Source: Peromyscus leucopus
Taxonomy: Eukaryota > Chordata > Mammalia > Rodentia > Cricetidae
Length of the DNA: 64,000 bases
Reading direction: 5' to 3'
Assembly: GCF_004664715.2 (NCBI RefSeq)
Contig: NC_051084.1
Location: 58,399,334-58,463,333, forward strand
Shown: positions 63,535 to 64,000 of the stretch, piece by piece
How the letters are laid out: each line of letters begins with the position of its first letter
Position numbering within the stretch: the stretch's first letter is position 1
Notes under the pieces: generated by a model
What the model saw: only the letters and a program-made list of their open reading frames with translations
Told to the model about the DNA's origin: nothing
Database searches by the model: none
Translations under genes and position numbers: made by a program

Positions 63535-63849
63535 GAAGGCTGTGGGGCAGGAACACACAAAGAGGAAAAGCACCTAGGAAGTTGGTGGTGCAGGATTTAC
63601 TTGTATTGCTATTCATAAGGATAATATATAAGGTAGTTTTGGAGGGAATAATTGTGAATTAAATAAAATCTTTAAGAAATTAGGTTCTTGGTGACTACAA
63701 GAGTGGGGTGGTCAGTGGCATACAGTTGTCTAATGACAGGAAACTCAGCGTTGTTAATAGTGGTGATTCTTAAAGGGAGACAGTATCTGAAAGCATCGGT
63801 AAGGCACTAAGGAACGGGACAGCCCAGTCCTGCTGGCAAAGTGTAGAAA

Positions 63850-64000
63850 GGGGCTGGAGAGAAGGCTCAGTTTGTAAGGTACGTGCCATGTGAGCATGAA
63901 GGCTTGAGTTTGAATCTCAGCATCCCCATCCAAAGGTGAGCATGGCAGCACTTGCCTGTAATCCTAGCACAGGGGAGAAAGACAGAATTTAGGAGCTCAC
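63850..64000 (+). repeat. B4/RSINE-type SINE, cut by the window end
   Basis: aggggctggagagaaggctc, gcttgagtttgaatctcagc and gcctgtaatcctagcacag give a tRNA/B1 composite SINE that runs off the end. Confidence 0.75.

Overview
The window is mammalian nuclear DNA from a muroid rodent, most likely a cricetid (hamster, vole or deer-mouse group). It holds B1, B2, ID and B4-type SINEs, rodent L1 3' ends, URR1 and class II solo LTRs of a type I associate with cricetids, plus pseudogenes of 4.5SH and 4.5SI RNA, which are muroid-specific. The base composition is AT-rich, there is one CpG island, and no bacterial or viral operon structure is present. Names come from recognition by eye; no search was run.

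Positions 1 to about 28.9 kb are intergenic. I find no convincing coding exon there. The region is a patchwork of SINEs, old L1 pieces, LTRs and microsatellites. Between 12.4 and 19 kb is a cluster of retroviral-LTR-like sequence. It includes a solo LTR with a clear 6-bp target duplication (14535-15044), and two similar LTR-end-like segments 5.9 kb apart may mark a decayed provirus. A 5'-truncated L1 with a 17-bp target duplication lies at 22.9-23.6 kb.

A TATA-less CpG-island promoter lies at about 28.96-29.7 kb, with four GC boxes and an NRF1-type site. It starts the only recognisable gene, FAM135A, on the + strand. I place five exons: exon 1 (ending 29385), exon 2 (30908-30996), exon 3 (44557-44648), exon 4 (45792 or 45805 to 45907, with the start codon at 45831) and exon 5 (56188-56267). 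Exons 4 and 5 encode the first 52 residues, and the gene continues beyond 64 kb. Exons 1 to 3 are inferred from splice signals only.

The most interesting point is the leader. A strong-context ATG at the very end of exon 1 opens a frame through exon 2. If exon 3 is included the frame closes as a 38-codon upstream ORF, and exon 3 adds a start-stop ATG-TAA. If exon 3 is skipped and the second acceptor of exon 4 is used, the same frame runs into the FAM135A start and would add 41 residues.

The introns otherwise carry repeats. Notable are truncated copies of both 4.5SH and 4.5SI RNA, a perfect 19-bp inverted repeat, a URR1 transposon nested in a B2, two solo LTRs with target duplications, a 95-bp pure pyrimidine tract and an 18-bp x 4 minisatellite. 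I found no dramatic undescribed system.
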